A DNA stretch of 64,000 nt from Methyloversatilis universalis EHg5 (lineage in GTDB: Bacteria; Pseudomonadota; Gammaproteobacteria; Burkholderiales; Rhodocyclaceae): positions 1 to 64,000 of the forward strand of contig NZ_KB900539.1 of assembly GCF_000378945.1 (NCBI RefSeq), in the 5' to 3' direction. The notes below the pieces were generated by a model that saw nothing but the letters and a program-made list of their open reading frames with translations, was not told where the DNA came from and ran no database searches. Both the position numbers and the translations under genes were made by a program. This document shows positions 1-13,332 of the stretch, piece after piece (position 1 is the stretch's first letter; every line of letters starts with the position of its first letter).

Positions 1-341
1 AACGCGCGATTACAGCGGAAAAGGGCCGCTTTGTCAATCCTTTCCGGACCTTGCACGCGGACGCTCACCGGGCACCGAAAATATTTTTGCCCGACGCCCT
101 TACGGGCTCTCAGCGCCAAAGCGGCCTCCATGCAGCTTGTGCCACCGGCTTTCCGGACGTTCGGGCCTGTGGATAAGAGGGCCCGAAATCGCTAGAATCC
201 GTCCCTCATAACAGCAACAAAGCAGCGCCGACCCGGCGCCTTCGATCGCAGCGATCGTTACAGGCGCGCAGTTACGGGTCAGGCCGCCTCCGCAACGCTG
301 TCCCGCAAATTCAGAACATCGACCCGGCGACCACGCAGACC
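1..341. promoter_or_regulatory. dnaA upstream region with one perfect DnaA box
   Basis: This leading 341 bases contains no coding region I can support. A perfect 9-mer DnaA box (TGTGGATAA, the complement of TTATCCACA) lies at 168-176. Such a box upstream of dnaA is classically used for autoregulation. A short AT-rich patch (aaaatattttt) lies near position 79. No rpmH gene is visible, so it must start further upstream if it is present. No clear -10/-35 pair could be assigned. Confidence 0.5.
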
Positions 342-1787
342 ATGATGCAACAGTTTTGGGAAGTCTGCCTCAGCCGCTTCGAACAGGAACTCCCCGCACA
401 GCAGTACCAGACCTGGATCAAGGGATTGCGCATCGGCCCGAGCGAAGACGACTCGCTGGCCATCGTCGCACCGAACCGGTTCGTACTGCAGTGGGTCCGT
501 GAGCGCTACCTTTCGCGCATCGAAGCACTGGGGCTGGAGTACTTCTCGCAGCCACTGTCGGTCAGGCTCAGCCTGCCCGAGGCAGGCGCACGCACCCCGG
601 CACCGGCTGGCACCGACGACCTTGCTCCGGCGGCGAACACCGCTGCACCCGAGCAGCCGGAGAAAGCCCGCGTCGCCGCACTGCGCGCGGACAGCACCGA
701 CAGCACCCGGGTGGCCGCACCGGCCATTCTGACCCGCAGCGCCCCCGGAGGCGGTGGCGAGCGTGACCGTTCGCGTCTGAACCCGGGCTTCACCTTCGAC
801 AACCTGGTCACCGGTCGCGCCAACGAGCTCGCCCGCGCCGCGGCGGTCCAGGTCGCCCAGAACCCGGGCATGTCCTACAACCCCATCTTCATCTATGGCG
901 GTGTGGGTCTGGGCAAGACCCACCTGGTGCATGCGCTGGGCAACGAGGTGATGCGGCACAATCCGGACGCGGTCATCCGCTACGTGCATGCCGATGACTA
1001 TTACGCCGACGTGGTGCGCGCCTACCAGCAGAAGAGTTTCGACGCCTTCAAGCGCTACTACCGCTCGCTGGACGTGCTGCTGATCGACGACATCCAGTTC
1101 TTCAATAACAAGACGCGCACGCAGGAGGAGTTCTTCTACGCCTTCAATGCGCTGACTGACGCGAAGAAGCAGATCGTCATCACCTGTGACACCTATCCGA
1201 AGAACATCCAGGGGGTCGAGGAACGCCTGACCACCCGCTTCGGCTGGGGACTCACGGTGCAGATCGAGCCGCCCGAGCTGGAAATGCGGGTAGCCATTCT
1301 GAAAAAGAAAGCCGAGATGGAACGGGTGAAGGTGGGCGAAGACGTCGCCTTCCTGATCGCCAAGAACATCCGCAGCAACGTGCGCGAGCTCGAAGGCGCA
1401 CTGAAGAAGGTGATCGCCTTCGCGCACTTCCACACCGTGCCGATTTCGCTCGAAGTAGCGCGCGAGGCGCTGAAGGATCTGCTGGGCGCGCACAACCGGC
1501 AGATCACGCTGGAGTTCATCCAGAAGACCGTATCCGACTACTACAAGATCAAGGTGTCGGAGATGTATTCGAAAAAGCGGACGCGCGCGATCGCGCGGCC
1601 GCGTCAGGTGGCGATGTTCCTGGCCAAGGAACTGACGCCGGAAAGCTATCCGGCGATCGGCGAATCCTTCGGCGGGCGTGACCACACGACGGTGCTGCAC
1701 GCCTGTCGCACCATCGCCGACCTGAGACTGAAGGACGAAGTGCTGAACCACGACCTGCACGTGCTGATACAGACCTTGCGCAAGTAA
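342..1787 (+). CDS. dnaA: chromosomal replication initiator DnaA
   Basis: DnaA binds DnaA boxes at oriC, melts the origin as an ATP-bound filament and loads the replicative helicase. The 481-residue product has the family's four-domain plan: an N-terminal helicase/DiaA-interacting domain (about 1-75), a Pro/Ala-rich variable linker (about 80-150), the AAA+ core and a C-terminal DNA-binding domain. Walker [10 protein letters not shown] is at about residues 186-194, Walker B LLIDDIQF at about 246-253, and the DnaA signature RDHTTVLHA begins near residue 446. Length is normal. Two ATGs are adjacent (342 and 345), and either could be the start. dnaN follows across a region rich in DnaA boxes, the classical origin arrangement. 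Confidence 0.97.
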   Translation: MMQQFWEVCLSRFEQELPAQQYQTWIKGLRIGPSEDDSLAIVAPNRFVLQWVRERYLSRIEALGLEYFSQPLSVRLSLPEAGARTPAPAGTDDLAPAANTAAPEQPEKARVAALRADSTDSTRVAAPAILTRSAPGGGGERDRSRLNPGFTFDNLVTGRANELARAAAVQVAQNPGMSYNPIFIYGGVGLGKTHLVHALGNEVMRHNPDAVIRYVHADDYYADVVRAYQQKSFDAFKRYYRSLDVLLIDDIQFFNNKTRTQEEFFYAFNALTDAKKQIVITCDTYPKNIQGVEERLTTRFGWGLTVQIEPPELEMRVAILKKKAEMERVKVGEDVAFLIAKNIRSNVRELEGALKKVIAFAHFHTVPISLEVAREALKDLLGAHNRQITLEFIQKTVSDYYKIKVSEMYSKKRTRAIARPRQVAMFLAKELTPESYPAIGESFGGRDHTTVLHACRTIADLRLKDEVLNHDLHVLIQTLRK

Positions 1788-2025
1788 AGGTCAGGCTGTG
1801 AACGAAGCTGTGAATGTGTATGGATAAACAGGTCTGAACGCAGGGGACAAGCGTGTGGACAAGTCCGCCTTTTTGCGACGGGCCGACTTTCATCCACATT
1901 TGTTCGTCCACAGAATGGCCGCTTATACATAAGACCATACAGATCGCAATTTTTTGAATTTGAAACGTTTTTTTGCCTTATCCACAGAAATCGGCCGACG
2001 TTAACGGTTTACAGAGGTTTACAAA
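1788..2025. other. oriC: putative replication origin oriC (dnaA-dnaN intergenic)
   Basis: This 238-base gap between dnaA and dnaN carries a cluster of DnaA-box-like 9-mers. One is perfect (TTATCCACA, 1978-1986). Near matches are TATGGATAA (1819-1827), TGTGGACAA (1854-1862), TCATCCACA (1890-1898), TCGTCCACA (1904-1912) and TTATACATA (1923-1931). An AT-rich stretch at about 1944-1977, with two T runs, is a plausible unwinding element next to the perfect box. This combination is what is expected of a bacterial oriC. The region probably also carries the dnaN promoter. Confidence 0.75.
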
Positions 2026-5734
<3,709 letters not shown>

Positions 5735-5818
5735 TCTTTAATCATCATATTGCGCGCAATCTAAAACATTGAGACTAAATCCCACTTCATGAGACCAAGA
5801 ACTCGAAGAAGTTGAGAT

Positions 5819-5822
5819 ATAG
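5819..5822. repeat. left copy of IS target-site duplication ATAG
   Basis: The four bases ATAG lie directly outside the left inverted repeat, and the same four bases lie directly outside the right one at 7034-7037. A 4-bp duplication centred on TA is normal for IS5-family elements. It indicates that the element arrived by transposition and that both ends are intact. Confidence 0.75.
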
Positions 5823-7033
5823 GGAAACACTGATTTAACCCCGTCCCCGTAGAATGCCCCGGTCATCCCGATAGGCGCAACCATCCAGATGAAACAGCAA
5901 ACCAGCTTCGCCGATCTCGAGTACTCGGCGCGTCGCAAGCCGACGCGGCGGGAGAAGTTTCTGACCGACCTGGATCGTCTGGTGCCGTGGTCGCAGCTGG
6001 TGGCATTGATCGAGCCGCACTACTACCGCGGCGAGCGCGGTCGTCCGCCGGTCGGGCTGGAAACGATGCTGCGCATGTATCTGTGCCAGAACTGCCTGGG
6101 CCTGTCGGACGAAGGAATTGAAGATGCCATCGTCGACAGCATCGCGGTGCGTCGCTTCGTGGGCATCGACCTGATCGAGCGTCAGGCACCCGATGCCACC
6201 ACGCTGCTGAAATTTCGCCGCCTGCTCGAACGTCACGAGATGCCGGTGCGCATCTTCGCGCTGATCCGCGAACAGCTCGGTCAGCAAGGGCTGATCCTGC
6301 GCGAAGGCACGATCGTCGACGCCACCTTGATCGCTGCGCCCCCCTCGACGAAGAACAAGGAGGGCGAGCGCGACCCCGACATGCACCAGACGAAGAAGGG
6401 CAAGCAGTGGTATTTCGGCATGAAAGCGCATATCGGTACGGATGCGCACACCGGCATCGTTCATTCGCTTGCCGCCACGGCGGCGAACGCGTCCGACGTG
6501 AGCCAGACGCACAAGCTGCTGCATGGTGAGGAGAAGCACGTGCATGCCGACGCTGGTTACCAGGGTGCAGGCAAGCGTCCCGAACTGAAGGACTGCCCGG
6601 CCGAATTCGTGATCGCACGCCGGCGTTCGACTTACAAGAGGCTGGACAAGACGGACCCGAGACGCCAACTCATCGAGAAGGCGGAGCACGCCAAGGCGAG
6701 CATCCGCTCGAAGGTCGAGCACGCATTCCATGTGGTGAAGAACCTGTTCCGGCATCGCAAGTGCCGCTACAAGGGTTTGGCGAAGAACACGGCGCAGTTG
6801 CATGTGCTGTTCGCGATGGCGAATCTGGTGCTGTCGCAGAGAAGTCTGTGCGCGCCCTACAGGACAGGTGCGTCCTGAGGGCGAGAAATCGGAGCGATGA
6901 GCTCCGAAAGGGCCTCGGGTCGATGATTCGGGGCTGAAAAAGAGCCGAAATTCGATGTCATGACGATGCGAATTTCGGAGTTGCTGCCTCACGGACGAAA
7001 AATCCCGGAAGGGTGGCTTTGATCAGCGTTTCC
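5823..7033 (+). mobile_element. complete IS5-family insertion sequence, 1211 bp
   Basis: The ends are imperfect terminal inverted repeats. The left end reads GGAAACACTGATTTAA from 5823. The complement of the right end reads GGAAACGCTGATCAAA, ending at 7033. They match at 13 of the first 16 bases. Matching ATAG duplications flank both ends (5819-5822 and 7034-7037). One transposase gene fills most of the element. The 155 bases between the transposase stop and the right end hold no gene. The insertion lies just downstream of gyrB. Confidence 0.85.
5889..6878 (+). CDS. IS5-family DDE transposase
   Basis: This enzyme would cut and move the surrounding IS element. The 329-residue protein has the N-terminal IS5-type domain (PHYYRGERGRPPVGLETMLR, with FADLEY before it) and a full DDE triad. 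The first Asp is in IVDATLI (about residue 144), the second in HADAGYQG (about 219), and the Glu is in KVEHAFHVVK (about 279). This matches IS5-group transposases in order and spacing. The reading frame is uninterrupted, and the element's ends and target duplication are intact, so it may be active. The start at 5889 (MKQQTSFADL) fits homologues. Confidence 0.93.
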   Translation: MKQQTSFADLEYSARRKPTRREKFLTDLDRLVPWSQLVALIEPHYYRGERGRPPVGLETMLRMYLCQNCLGLSDEGIEDAIVDSIAVRRFVGIDLIERQAPDATTLLKFRRLLERHEMPVRIFALIREQLGQQGLILREGTIVDATLIAAPPSTKNKEGERDPDMHQTKKGKQWYFGMKAHIGTDAHTGIVHSLAATAANASDVSQTHKLLHGEEKHVHADAGYQGAGKRPELKDCPAEFVIARRRSTYKRLDKTDPRRQLIEKAEHAKASIRSKVEHAFHVVKNLFRHRKCRYKGLAKNTAQLHVLFAMANLVLSQRSLCAPYRTGAS

Positions 7034-7037
7034 ATAG
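7034..7037. repeat. right copy of IS target-site duplication ATAG
   Basis: ATAG directly follows the right inverted repeat and matches the copy at 5819-5822. Confidence 0.75.
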
Positions 7038-7041
7038 GTGG

Positions 7042-7063
7042 AAAAGGCCCGAGAGGGCCTTTT
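7042..7063 (+). terminator. rho-independent terminator, probably originally that of gyrB
   Basis: AAAAGGCCC and GGGCCTTTT form a perfect 9-bp stem around a GAGA loop, followed by CTGTTTT. With the IS removed, this hairpin would lie about 100 bases after the gyrB stop, so I infer it is the native gyrB terminator, now displaced. It could also stop transcription leaving the IS. Confidence 0.8.
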
Positions 7064-7168
7064 CTGTTTTGAATCGCAGGTGTTCTTTAGACTGGGTTCC
7101 TCAAGTGATGCAGAAGCAGTTCTTCTGATCCAGAAAGGCTCCGACAACCAAATCCGCGATCCATTTCC

Positions 7169-10100
7169 ATGGCTCCGAAAATCTCCAAGAAACCGAAACC
7201 ACCCACCGCTGCAGCTCCTTCAACTGCGCCGGCAGAAGGAGAACGCCGAGCACTCCGTGGATATATCGGCCAGTATCAGCGGGCGGGTGCTGCCATCTAT
7301 GCCGCGCTTGAGCGCGACGAGCTGCTTTGGGTCGGCGTCGCCGACCGCAACGCGGGCATCGCCGACGACCTGGTACTTGGCTTCGATGGATTGGTGGTCG
7401 GGCACCAGTTCAAGACGTCCAAGTTCCCTGGCACTTTCACTGTTGAGACGCTGTTTACTGGTGCCAACGGTCTCTTGAAGCCCTTGGTTCACGCTTGGCA
7501 GTGCCTGCGCAAGGACAACCCCGGAAGCCGTGTCGAGATTCGCTTGGTAATCAACGACTTTCCATCGATTACTGACAACCCCGGCGACGGCACGTCGCCG
7601 CACAGCGCAGCATTTCTTGAAGAGCTCCAGCGGAATGCAAATCGGCCGCTAGCGGATTGGTACACGCCGGAATGGACCAGACTGATCGACCACCTGCGTC
7701 GTGGGGCCGGCCTGGGCGATGACGACTTCGAACAGTTCTTGCACAGCCTCCGTGTGGTGTGCGGAGCTGCGGCGGACTTCATCCAGTCGCACAAGTTGAA
7801 CGGCGAGCAGGCGCGGCAGGCATCCGAGATTGCAAGCGTACTGCCCAAGCTGGTCGCCGATGCACGCGACAAAGACAGGTGGACGCGTGACGAACTGCTT
7901 CGTGAGCTTGGCTGGCGCGATCCCGCCAAGACGCTGCTGATCCATCGGTTCCCGGTCGGCGCCTATGTCCAGCGCAACCGCGACACTGAGGTCAAGCTAC
8001 TAGCCGCGCTGCATGCCGCCGACCAGGGCTACGTCTCACTCATAGGACCGCCTGGTTCCGGGAAGTCCACTCTCCTTCAGGTTGCGCTGGCCACTGAAGC
8101 AAATGTGCGGCTCGTTCGCTACTTGGCGTACGTGCCGGGCGCCGCTCAAGGCGTGGGTCGCGGGGAGGCCGACAACTTCCTGACCGACGTCGGCACGCAG
8201 CTGCGCAACAGCGGTTTGGTTGGACTTCGTCTTCGCGATGACTCGCTGCATGAGCGCCGCGAACAGTTCGGCGTTTTAATGCGGCAGGCTGGTGAACGCT
8301 TCGACCGCGACGGGATCCGAACAATCATCGTCGTCGACGGGCTCGACCATGTGCCTCGCGAAGAGCGGCCGACCAATTCGCTTCTGGGCGAGCTGCCTCT
8401 TCCCGCAGCCATCCCCAACGGGGTTGTGTTCGTGCTCGGTACGCAGCGGCTGGGTCTCGCGAATCTGAAGCCCGCCGTAAGAGAGCAAGCGGAGAAGAGC
8501 GGGCGACAGATTCTCATGGAGCCTCTCGGCCGCGAGGAGGTCGCCCGGATGGCGGATGCGCTTGGCCTGCCCGCCGCGATTCCAAGATTGGATCTGAGCA
8601 ATCTCACGCATGGCCACCCGCTGGCAACGCGTTACCTAATTCAAGCGCTGTTGCACGCAGACGAAGCCGGTCGTAAGCACCTTCTCAGCGGCGGGATGCC
8701 GTTCGACGACGATATTGAGACCGTGTACGCCGCTGCTTGGCGCGAGATCGCAAGTGATGTCGATGCCATGGACGTGCTGGGCTTTATCGCTCGGGCTGAG
8801 GCACCCATGGACCTGAGGCTGCTGGCCACGATGGTCAAGGAGTCCGCGATTGAACGCGCCCTGATCGTTGCAAGGCACCTGCTCCGCAGTTCATCCCAAG
8901 GATGGAGCGTCTTCCACAACAGCTTTAGGCTGTTCGTCATCGCTCAACCGCGAACCCGGCTCGGAAGCGTCGACGCCGAATACTCGCAGCGCGTGTACCG
9001 CGACCTCGCCCTGTTGGCGAAGAATGCGCCGCCCGAATCGGCGCAGCACTGGCTTGAGCTGCGCTACCGCGCCCGTGCTGGCGACGGTGTCGATGTACTT
9101 GCACTGGCGATGCCCGGTCGCTTCAGGCAGCAACTGGCTGACGGGCGTTCTATCGCCGAGATCCACGCCGATATCCATCTGGCTCTGCTGGCAGTGCGCG
9201 GCACGCACGATGCGACCGCCTTCGCCCGGCTGCTGCTGTGTCGTGACGAGGTGGGGCGGCGCGAAACAGCACTTGAGTACGCCGACCAGCTTCCCCTGGC
9301 AATGCTGGCGGTCGGGGACATTGATGCAGCCCTCTCCTTCGTACAGTACTTTCCCAGCCAAGGCTATGAGGTCGTCGATGCCTTATTGGCGCAAGGCGAC
9401 TTCGAGCGCGCGAAAGAGCTCTTTGAAAACCTCGAGCCACTGTCGCAGCTCCATACGTCCAAGTTCGAGAACCACGGGCATGACTACAACATCGAGGAGT
9501 TCGAAAGGTGGGCAAGGCGCACCCCCCACTTCCGCGACACCGAGCAGATCCAGATGGCGATTGACCACCTCGCCGCAGAGGGGCTACGCGAGCCCGAAAA
9601 GCTAGATCCGCAAACTGTCGCCGCGCTGAAGCTGCATCTGAGGCGTAAAGCCGCAGAGGCTATGCTCGTTCAAAAGGTTGGCGCCGATCCACAAGAACTT
9701 TGCAGCAAGCTCGGGGTAGCCAACGAAGACACGCCTTCGGTGATGATTCACGCAGGATTCGCGGCCAGTCGGCGTGGCGACGTTGCGCAAGCGCTTGCCC
9801 TGTTTGATGCTGCCGCCGCCCTTCCTGGCTTCGGAGAGGTACCCAACGGCTACCGCCGCCGGATGGCATTGATTGCGTTCGAAGCTGACCGTCGTGACAT
9901 AGCCGAGGCCATGTTTGACAAGCTGGTCGCACCGATGATCTCCATGTGCGACGACGAGACGAACCTGGCTGGGCTGGGCAATCTGGTCGGCGCGGTGATG
10001 CATCACGCGAGGCTCTGCACGCTGCTCAATAGGCAGCTGCCAAGCGCGACGCCGTCGAAGCACACCTTTCTTCATCCGTTCCAGCAGCACGCCTCGACGA

Positions 10101-13100
10101 TCGGCGTGCTTCTAGGTCGCGCCGCCGTCGACAAAGCGTCCGTGCCGGCTGGCAGCGTACAGGACGAAGCCCGTATCGCCCTTGGGTCCGTCCTACGACT
10201 GACATCAGAAGGCGGCAGCGAGTCATATCGCATTCAGCAGGCCTTCAAAGCGCTCCCCATCCTCGCGCAGGCGCTTCTGGGGCTCGGCGCCAAGCGCGGC
10301 GAGACTGAGTACCGCGCGGTACTTCGGGAGATTGATGCAGCCATAGCCTCATCGGAGTTGGGCGGAACTGCGTACTTGCGGCGAAGATTGGCCGTAGATG
10401 CGTATCGGGTAGACGGTGACCGGGAGGCGGCCGTCGACCGACTCAACGCACTCGTGGCGGAGCTTCAGGAGAGCACGCCGAGCGAGCAGATCGACGGGCT
10501 GGCGGATCTGGCCATCGCGTTTGCTGCGGTCGGGGACCTAGAGCGGGCGAAACAGTTGCTGGCGAAAGTTCCCGAGCAATGCCTTGGCTACGCGTTGGCG
10601 CCCAAAAAAGACCCGCAGTACGCAATCTGGCGAGACGTCCTGGTCCTTGCGAACGCCGCTGACCTGGAGAACCGTATCAAGCGGATCTCAAACTTGATGC
10701 GTCAAGTCGGCGGCATGACCGAAACGGAAGGGTCGTCGGCGGCGCATCGCCTGACGATGACGCTCATTGAGGAAGCGATTCAGGTCGGACCTCGATTTGG
10801 CTTCGAGGTGTCAAGGACACTGGCGGAATGGCATTTGATTGGCTGGCCGAACCGCGTCGACCTGCTCATGACGGGGATGGTCCGGCGAAGCCCTGAACTC
10901 GTCTTGGCCTGCGCGATCGTCTGGTGCGGGCTGTGCTTGCCGTTCTACATGGAACCGTACTACCGGGATCCTTACCACGTCGGCGACTTCATCGACATCG
11001 CCGCCGACGCCGCAGGACCTGGACAGATTGAACCGCTCGCGCTGATGCTTTTGGGGGTGATCGAGGTAGCCAGCAGGGCACACGAGAGGGTTCGACTGCT
11101 CCAGCGCCTTCGCACCGCTGCCGGAAAACATGGGTTTTCATCGGACGAGCTCGACGCCGCCCTAGCCCGGTGGACGTCAGAAGCGCCGGAACCTCGGCAC
11201 TCATATACGCCCAGCAAGTACGACTCGGAAGCCAATCTCGAGGAGCTTGAGCGTGCGTTTGAAGCGGATGGCGACGAGCTGAACTACAACGCCCCGTACC
11301 GTTTCCGAGATTTGGCAGAGACAGCTCCGCTTCATCTGGCGCGGAGGATGTTTGAGCGCTGGCAGGTCTTGCAGGACAACGCGCGCTGCCGCTTCTTGAT
11401 GGTTAGACGGTTGGCTGCGGCGGGGGAGGTCGAGCACGCCAAGAAGCTAATGCAAGGCTACGAGTCAAGCAAGGAGCCCTGGAGTTCCTGGAGCCAATGG
11501 ATGGGTGGCGGCAAGTTCTTCTACTTTCAGGCGAAGAAGATCTTGCAGGGACCATCCACATGCCCTGCCGCCTTCGAGAACATCGTCGATTCAGTGACGG
11601 CGGGCCAGGAGAACACCCAATCACTGCTGACAGAGCTGGATTCGATACTGCCGGTAATCAGCACGACGCCGGATTGGCCGGCCATCTGGTCGCTGCTTGA
11701 GGAGCAGATGGCCTGCACTCGCGAGTTCCAACTGGGGCGGCCCTTCCAGCCGAGCGAGCTACCGCTCAGCGACATGGAGCTTCTGGAGGATTTGCTGTAC
11801 TTTGCCTATCGGCTCTCCGTTGCAGAAGTTCAGCGACACGCACGCAATTGCACGCTGAGCTTGGCAAGACAAACCGGCTTCGGTCAATCCTTGTTCAAGT
11901 CCCTTGTTCGGCGACTTATGGCCGGCGAGTTAGATGCTCCCTTGCAGGCGCTCGGAACGCTGCTGGCTGCTGACAGCGCGGACCTTGTACCCGAGTTTGG
12001 CAGCTCCGTGGTTGCCTTGGTCAGTCACCGTGACCTCGCGGTGGCCGAGTCAGCCGCGCTCTTGTCGCATCGGTGGGGGCTAGCTGTCCACTTGGACGCG
12101 ATGCCACTGCCGCTCTTCTATCGTCTCGAACTTGAGCACCCGCCAGAGGGCGACGAGGCGTTCACGGACGAGAGAACTGGTGCAATGCGTGTCGAGTCGC
12201 CGCTTGGTTGGACCGAGATGTTGCGCTCGACGGCACGTCACATTGCGAAGGCGGCAGGCATTGAGGAGATGGCAGTCCGCCGGCGCGCGGCGATGTTCAT
12301 CCAGGATTGGGGTGGACTTGAGGCATTTGGGCCCTCTGGCATCAAAAGACTTGAGGCTCAGCTTCGCGACCTCGACATGCAGATCACTTACCTGAAGCCG
12401 CACGCCTACATTGCCATCGTTGCCCTTCGCCACGTCGCGGGAGAACTGCGGCTGGCCGGTAAGCTGAAAGGCCGCGACACGCCGACGCTGTTGGAGCATT
12501 TGGGTTGCCCGCTTCCGCCTCGGCCGCTGAAGCTCCCGTGCGTGCGTCCCGAATGGATTCGTATGCCGCTGCTTGACCGAAGTGCGGGTTGGTCCGAGCG
12601 AGAGCGGAAGTGGATTGACGAAGTCGACAGCGACGTTGCCCCCTTCCCAGCACACCGCGATGGCCAAGTCGTGGCCGAAGTGTCTCGCTTCAAGATACTC
12701 AAGCCACGGCTGTCGGAGCACCGCCTCTACCGCTTTAGGGCACCCTCGGCAGAGACTGATAGTGAAGACTTCGACGACTGCTATGCTGGGCTGCCCATCG
12801 TTGTTTGGCTAGGCCAGTACGTTGCACTTGACAATGATCTGGCGCCTACTCTGGTAAGGCGAGTTGTTTGCTCCGTGGACATGGGCTTTGACGCAGCGGC
12901 CTATTCGTTCGCGTTGTGCCCGAACTGGGTGAAGCGGCTTCGCTGGCGCGCGCATGACGAAGAGCCTAGCGTCTTCCTCGACCCGAGCGGAGCTGTGGTC
13001 GCAAGGCACTACTGGTGGCGGGATGCCGGCCCGGTTGATATCGATGCGGAGTCTCTGTGGGGCGAGGGTTTCTACCTAGTTGTGACACCAAGGGGCCTCG

Positions 13101-13228
13101 AACAGCTAGTCGCTGTCCGTGGGAAACTGGCCCTCGACATCAACGTTTTTGCAAGCAGGCAGATCAAGCAGCCAAGAAGCTACGGGCAATCTCTCCTAAA
13201 GACGGCGAAGAACGGCTACTCGGTCTGA
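7169..13228 (+). CDS. giant STAND-type ATPase with N-terminal nuclease-like domain (candidate Avs-like defence protein)
   Basis: This 2019-residue protein has the three-part plan of STAND immune sensors. Residues about 26-90 resemble PD-(D/E)XK nucleases of the Cap4/DUF4297 type: GYIGQYQ at 31-37, E48, DDLVL at 66-70, and a Q80-x-K82 pair in HQFKTSK. The NTPase follows, with Walker A GPPGSGKST at 293-301, Walker B TIIVVDGLDHV at about 385-395 and the STAND-like GHPLA motif at 482-486. The remaining ~1500 residues look like a helical-repeat solenoid with no motif I recognise, as expected for a target-sensing region. Known Avs proteins bind conserved phage proteins and then activate their effector domain. 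No accessory gene overlaps it. The gene appears less GC-rich than its neighbours and has a weak ribosome site, which suggests acquisition. The family assignment is inferred from architecture; the target is unknown. Confidence 0.7.
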   Translation: MAPKISKKPKPPTAAAPSTAPAEGERRALRGYIGQYQRAGAAIYAALERDELLWVGVADRNAGIADDLVLGFDGLVVGHQFKTSKFPGTFTVETLFTGANGLLKPLVHAWQCLRKDNPGSRVEIRLVINDFPSITDNPGDGTSPHSAAFLEELQRNANRPLADWYTPEWTRLIDHLRRGAGLGDDDFEQFLHSLRVVCGAAADFIQSHKLNGEQARQASEIASVLPKLVADARDKDRWTRDELLRELGWRDPAKTLLIHRFPVGAYVQRNRDTEVKLLAALHAADQGYVSLIGPPGSGKSTLLQVALATEANVRLVRYLAYVPGAAQGVGRGEADNFLTDVGTQLRNSGLVGLRLRDDSLHERREQFGVLMRQAGERFDRDGIRTIIVVDGLDHVPREERPTNSLLGELPLPAAIPNGVVFVLGTQRLGLANLKPAVREQAEKSGRQILMEPLGREEVARMADALGLPAAIPRLDLSNLTHGHPLATRYLIQALLHADEAGRKHLLSGGMPFDDDIETVYAAAWREIASDVDAMDVLGFIARAEAPMDLRLLATMVKESAIERALIVARHLLRSSSQGWSVFHNSFRLFVIAQPRTRLGSVDAEYSQRVYRDLALLAKNAPPESAQHWLELRYRARAGDGVDVLALAMPGRFRQQLADGRSIAEIHADIHLALLAVRGTHDATAFARLLLCRDEVGRRETALEYADQLPLAMLAVGDIDAALSFVQYFPSQGYEVVDALLAQGDFERAKELFENLEPLSQLHTSKFENHGHDYNIEEFERWARRTPHFRDTEQIQMAIDHLAAEGLREPEKLDPQTVAALKLHLRRKAAEAMLVQKVGADPQELCSKLGVANEDTPSVMIHAGFAASRRGDVAQALALFDAAAALPGFGEVPNGYRRRMALIAFEADRRDIAEAMFDKLVAPMISMCDDETNLAGLGNLVGAVMHHARLCTLLNRQLPSATPSKHTFLHPFQQHASTIGVLLGRAAVDKASVPAGSVQDEARIALGSVLRLTSEGGSESYRIQQAFKALPILAQALLGLGAKRGETEYRAVLREIDAAIASSELGGTAYLRRRLAVDAYRVDGDREAAVDRLNALVAELQESTPSEQIDGLADLAIAFAAVGDLERAKQLLAKVPEQCLGYALAPKKDPQYAIWRDVLVLANAADLENRIKRISNLMRQVGGMTETEGSSAAHRLTMTLIEEAIQVGPRFGFEVSRTLAEWHLIGWPNRVDLLMTGMVRRSPELVLACAIVWCGLCLPFYMEPYYRDPYHVGDFIDIAADAAGPGQIEPLALMLLGVIEVASRAHERVRLLQRLRTAAGKHGFSSDELDAALARWTSEAPEPRHSYTPSKYDSEANLEELERAFEADGDELNYNAPYRFRDLAETAPLHLARRMFERWQVLQDNARCRFLMVRRLAAAGEVEHAKKLMQGYESSKEPWSSWSQWMGGGKFFYFQAKKILQGPSTCPAAFENIVDSVTAGQENTQSLLTELDSILPVISTTPDWPAIWSLLEEQMACTREFQLGRPFQPSELPLSDMELLEDLLYFAYRLSVAEVQRHARNCTLSLARQTGFGQSLFKSLVRRLMAGELDAPLQALGTLLAADSADLVPEFGSSVVALVSHRDLAVAESAALLSHRWGLAVHLDAMPLPLFYRLELEHPPEGDEAFTDERTGAMRVESPLGWTEMLRSTARHIAKAAGIEEMAVRRRAAMFIQDWGGLEAFGPSGIKRLEAQLRDLDMQITYLKPHAYIAIVALRHVAGELRLAGKLKGRDTPTLLEHLGCPLPPRPLKLPCVRPEWIRMPLLDRSAGWSERERKWIDEVDSDVAPFPAHRDGQVVAEVSRFKILKPRLSEHRLYRFRAPSAETDSEDFDDCYAGLPIVVWLGQYVALDNDLAPTLVRRVVCSVDMGFDAAAYSFALCPNWVKRLRWRAHDEEPSVFLDPSGAVVARHYWWRDAGPVDIDAESLWGEGFYLVVTPRGLEQLVAVRGKLALDINVFASRQIKQPRSYGQSLLKTAKNGYSV

Positions 13229-13332
13229 GCCATGCACATTCAGCGGCGAGGCCCGGCGAGGGGATTCTCGCTGGCTTGATCGGCGTCTCATAGTTCATGG
13301 CTTTCTGTGGTACGTGCTGAACCGCCCCCGCT

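Noticed and set aside
279-1760. Long open frame antisense to dnaA (493 codons)
   Set aside because: It lies entirely over dnaA, has no ribosome site or recognisable domain, and its composition (His/Leu/Arg-rich) is what high-GC antisense frames give.
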